Assembly: GCA_937925775.1 (NCBI GenBank)
Contig: CALAMM010000022.1
Coordinates: forward strand, 1-6,204
Source of the DNA: an uncultured Fimbriimonadales bacterium
GTDB taxonomy: Bacteria > Armatimonadota > Fimbriimonadia > Fimbriimonadales > GBS-DC
Direction of reading: 5' to 3'
DNA length: 6,204 nucleotides
Position 1 is the stretch's first letter; every line of letters starts with the position of its first letter. The notes under the pieces are model-generated. The model made no database searches. It was not told the DNA's origin and saw nothing but the letters and a program-made list of their open reading frames with translations. Below, piece by piece: positions 5,641-6,204 of the stretch. The translations under genes and the position numbers were made by a program.

Positions 5641-6204
5641 TTATTTTCGCTTTGAGCGTTTCTTGGGCGGCTGGTAGCCCATCGGCTTGGGCTTCTCCGC
5701 CGCGCCGTTGCGCCGTTCCTGCGAGTCAGAGCTGTCCACGGCAACCAGCTCGGGCGCAGGCGTGCGCATGTAAAGCTTGTAATGAATCGTGTAAAAGAGG
5801 TTCGTCAGCAGCCAGTAGAGAATGAACGCGGCGGGAAACCGAAACTGCCATGAGAACACCAGCAGCATCAGCGTGGTGAAAATCGCCATCGTTTTTTGCA
5901 TCTGGGCTTGCGATGGGTCGGTAATGGTCAGGCGGCTCGTGAGATACATGCTGGCGGCGTACAGCAAGGTCAGCGGTGCATCGAACTGCCCTAAGTGCGC
6001 CCCCACCAATCCGGGAAACTGCGCCGCCATGTTAGGGTTAATCCACAGGAAGTGCCCTGCGCGGAACTGCACCTGGTAAATCAGAAACGCATTATACACC
6101 AGAATCAGGAACGGGATCGGCAGTAGTGCGTACAGACAGCCGCCCATCGGGTTCACGCCGTACTTTTTGTAGAGCGCCATCTGGCGCTGCACCAGCTCCT
6201 GCCC
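5641..6204 (-). CDS. yidC: YidC/Oxa1-family membrane protein insertase, C-terminal part (5' end off window)
   Basis: The 187 residues present are the conserved core of YidC, which inserts and folds inner-membrane proteins alone or with SecYEG. Numbering from the edge: the amphipathic segment QRQMALYKKYGVNPMGG (6-22) leads into a membrane helix (about 22-45). Two further hydrophobic segments lie near 75-90 and 104-119, and the last helix carries the family motif FPAAFILYWLLTNLFYTI (123-140). The tail is hydrophilic and ends in a Lys/Arg-rich stretch (PPKKRSKRK), typical of YidC homologues that contact the ribosome. The reading frame runs open through position 6204, so the N-terminus, including the first membrane helix, is outside. 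Met or Val codons near 6180-6192 fall inside the conserved core and are not starts. The gene stops with TAA 19 bases before khpB, consistent with an operon. The upstream genes, typically rnpA and rpmH, are not in view. Confidence 0.96.
   Translation of the reverse strand, partial: GQELVQRQMALYKKYGVNPMGGCLYALLPIPFLILVYNAFLIYQVQFRAGHFLWINPNMAAQFPGLVGAHLGQFDAPLTLLYAASMYLTSRLTITDPSQAQMQKTMAIFTTLMLLVFSWQFRFPAAFILYWLLTNLFYTIHYKLYMRTPAPELVAVDSSDSQERRNGAAEKPKPMGYQPPKKRSKRK

Noticed and set aside
5622..5744. In-frame upstream extension of khpB by 41 residues
   Set aside because: It lies inside the yidC coding end, and the Jag_N domain and ribosome binding site fit ATG 5621.

Overview
The window is bacterial, GC-rich and mostly coding. 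All sizeable genes are of bacterial type, with good Shine-Dalgarno sites on hppA and khpB. On the minus strand the order yidC-khpB(jag) is the conserved bacterial membrane-insertase neighbourhood. The mix of a K+-dependent type membrane pyrophosphatase, a tricorn-like protease and degenerate sigma/LuxR-type regulators would fit a deep-branching, perhaps thermophilic lineage such as Armatimonadota or a neighbour. That placement is an inference from gene content and general style and is not proven here.

Layout. Positions 1-561 (minus) hold a sigma-70-like regulator whose frame is interrupted by one in-frame amber codon. Its region-2-like half lies upstream of the stop and an intact helix-turn-helix half lies downstream, running off the left edge. 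It is preceded by a ten-G tract exactly where its ribosome binding site should be. Positions 562-844 are a divergent intergenic region containing two tandem 40-bp imperfect repeats. At 845-1033 (plus) is a 62-residue LuxR/GerE-type DNA-binding domain with no partner domain. A perfect GNRA-looped hairpin and a probable promoter lead into hppA (1151-3145, plus), a complete membrane-bound pyrophosphatase.

hppA converges on a minus-strand gene block, and the two are separated by a long imperfect hairpin (3167-3218). In its transcription order, the minus-strand block is: yidC (truncated by the right edge), khpB/jag 19 bp downstream, then a tricorn-type S41 peptidase. The peptidase keeps the full catalytic machinery but lacks most of the N-terminal beta-propellers of classical tricorn. 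It may be read from the khpB transcript, from its own TATAAT box just ahead of the second possible start, or both.

Functionally the window combines membrane protein insertion (YidC with the RNA-binding protein KhpB), ion pumping driven by pyrophosphate (HppA) and cytosolic peptide degradation (tricorn-like). I do not see a defence system, CRISPR array, tRNA, rRNA, insertion sequence or clearly new multi-gene system. The most notable points are the amber-split sigma-like gene with its G tract, the tandem repeat pair, and the propeller-poor tricorn protease.
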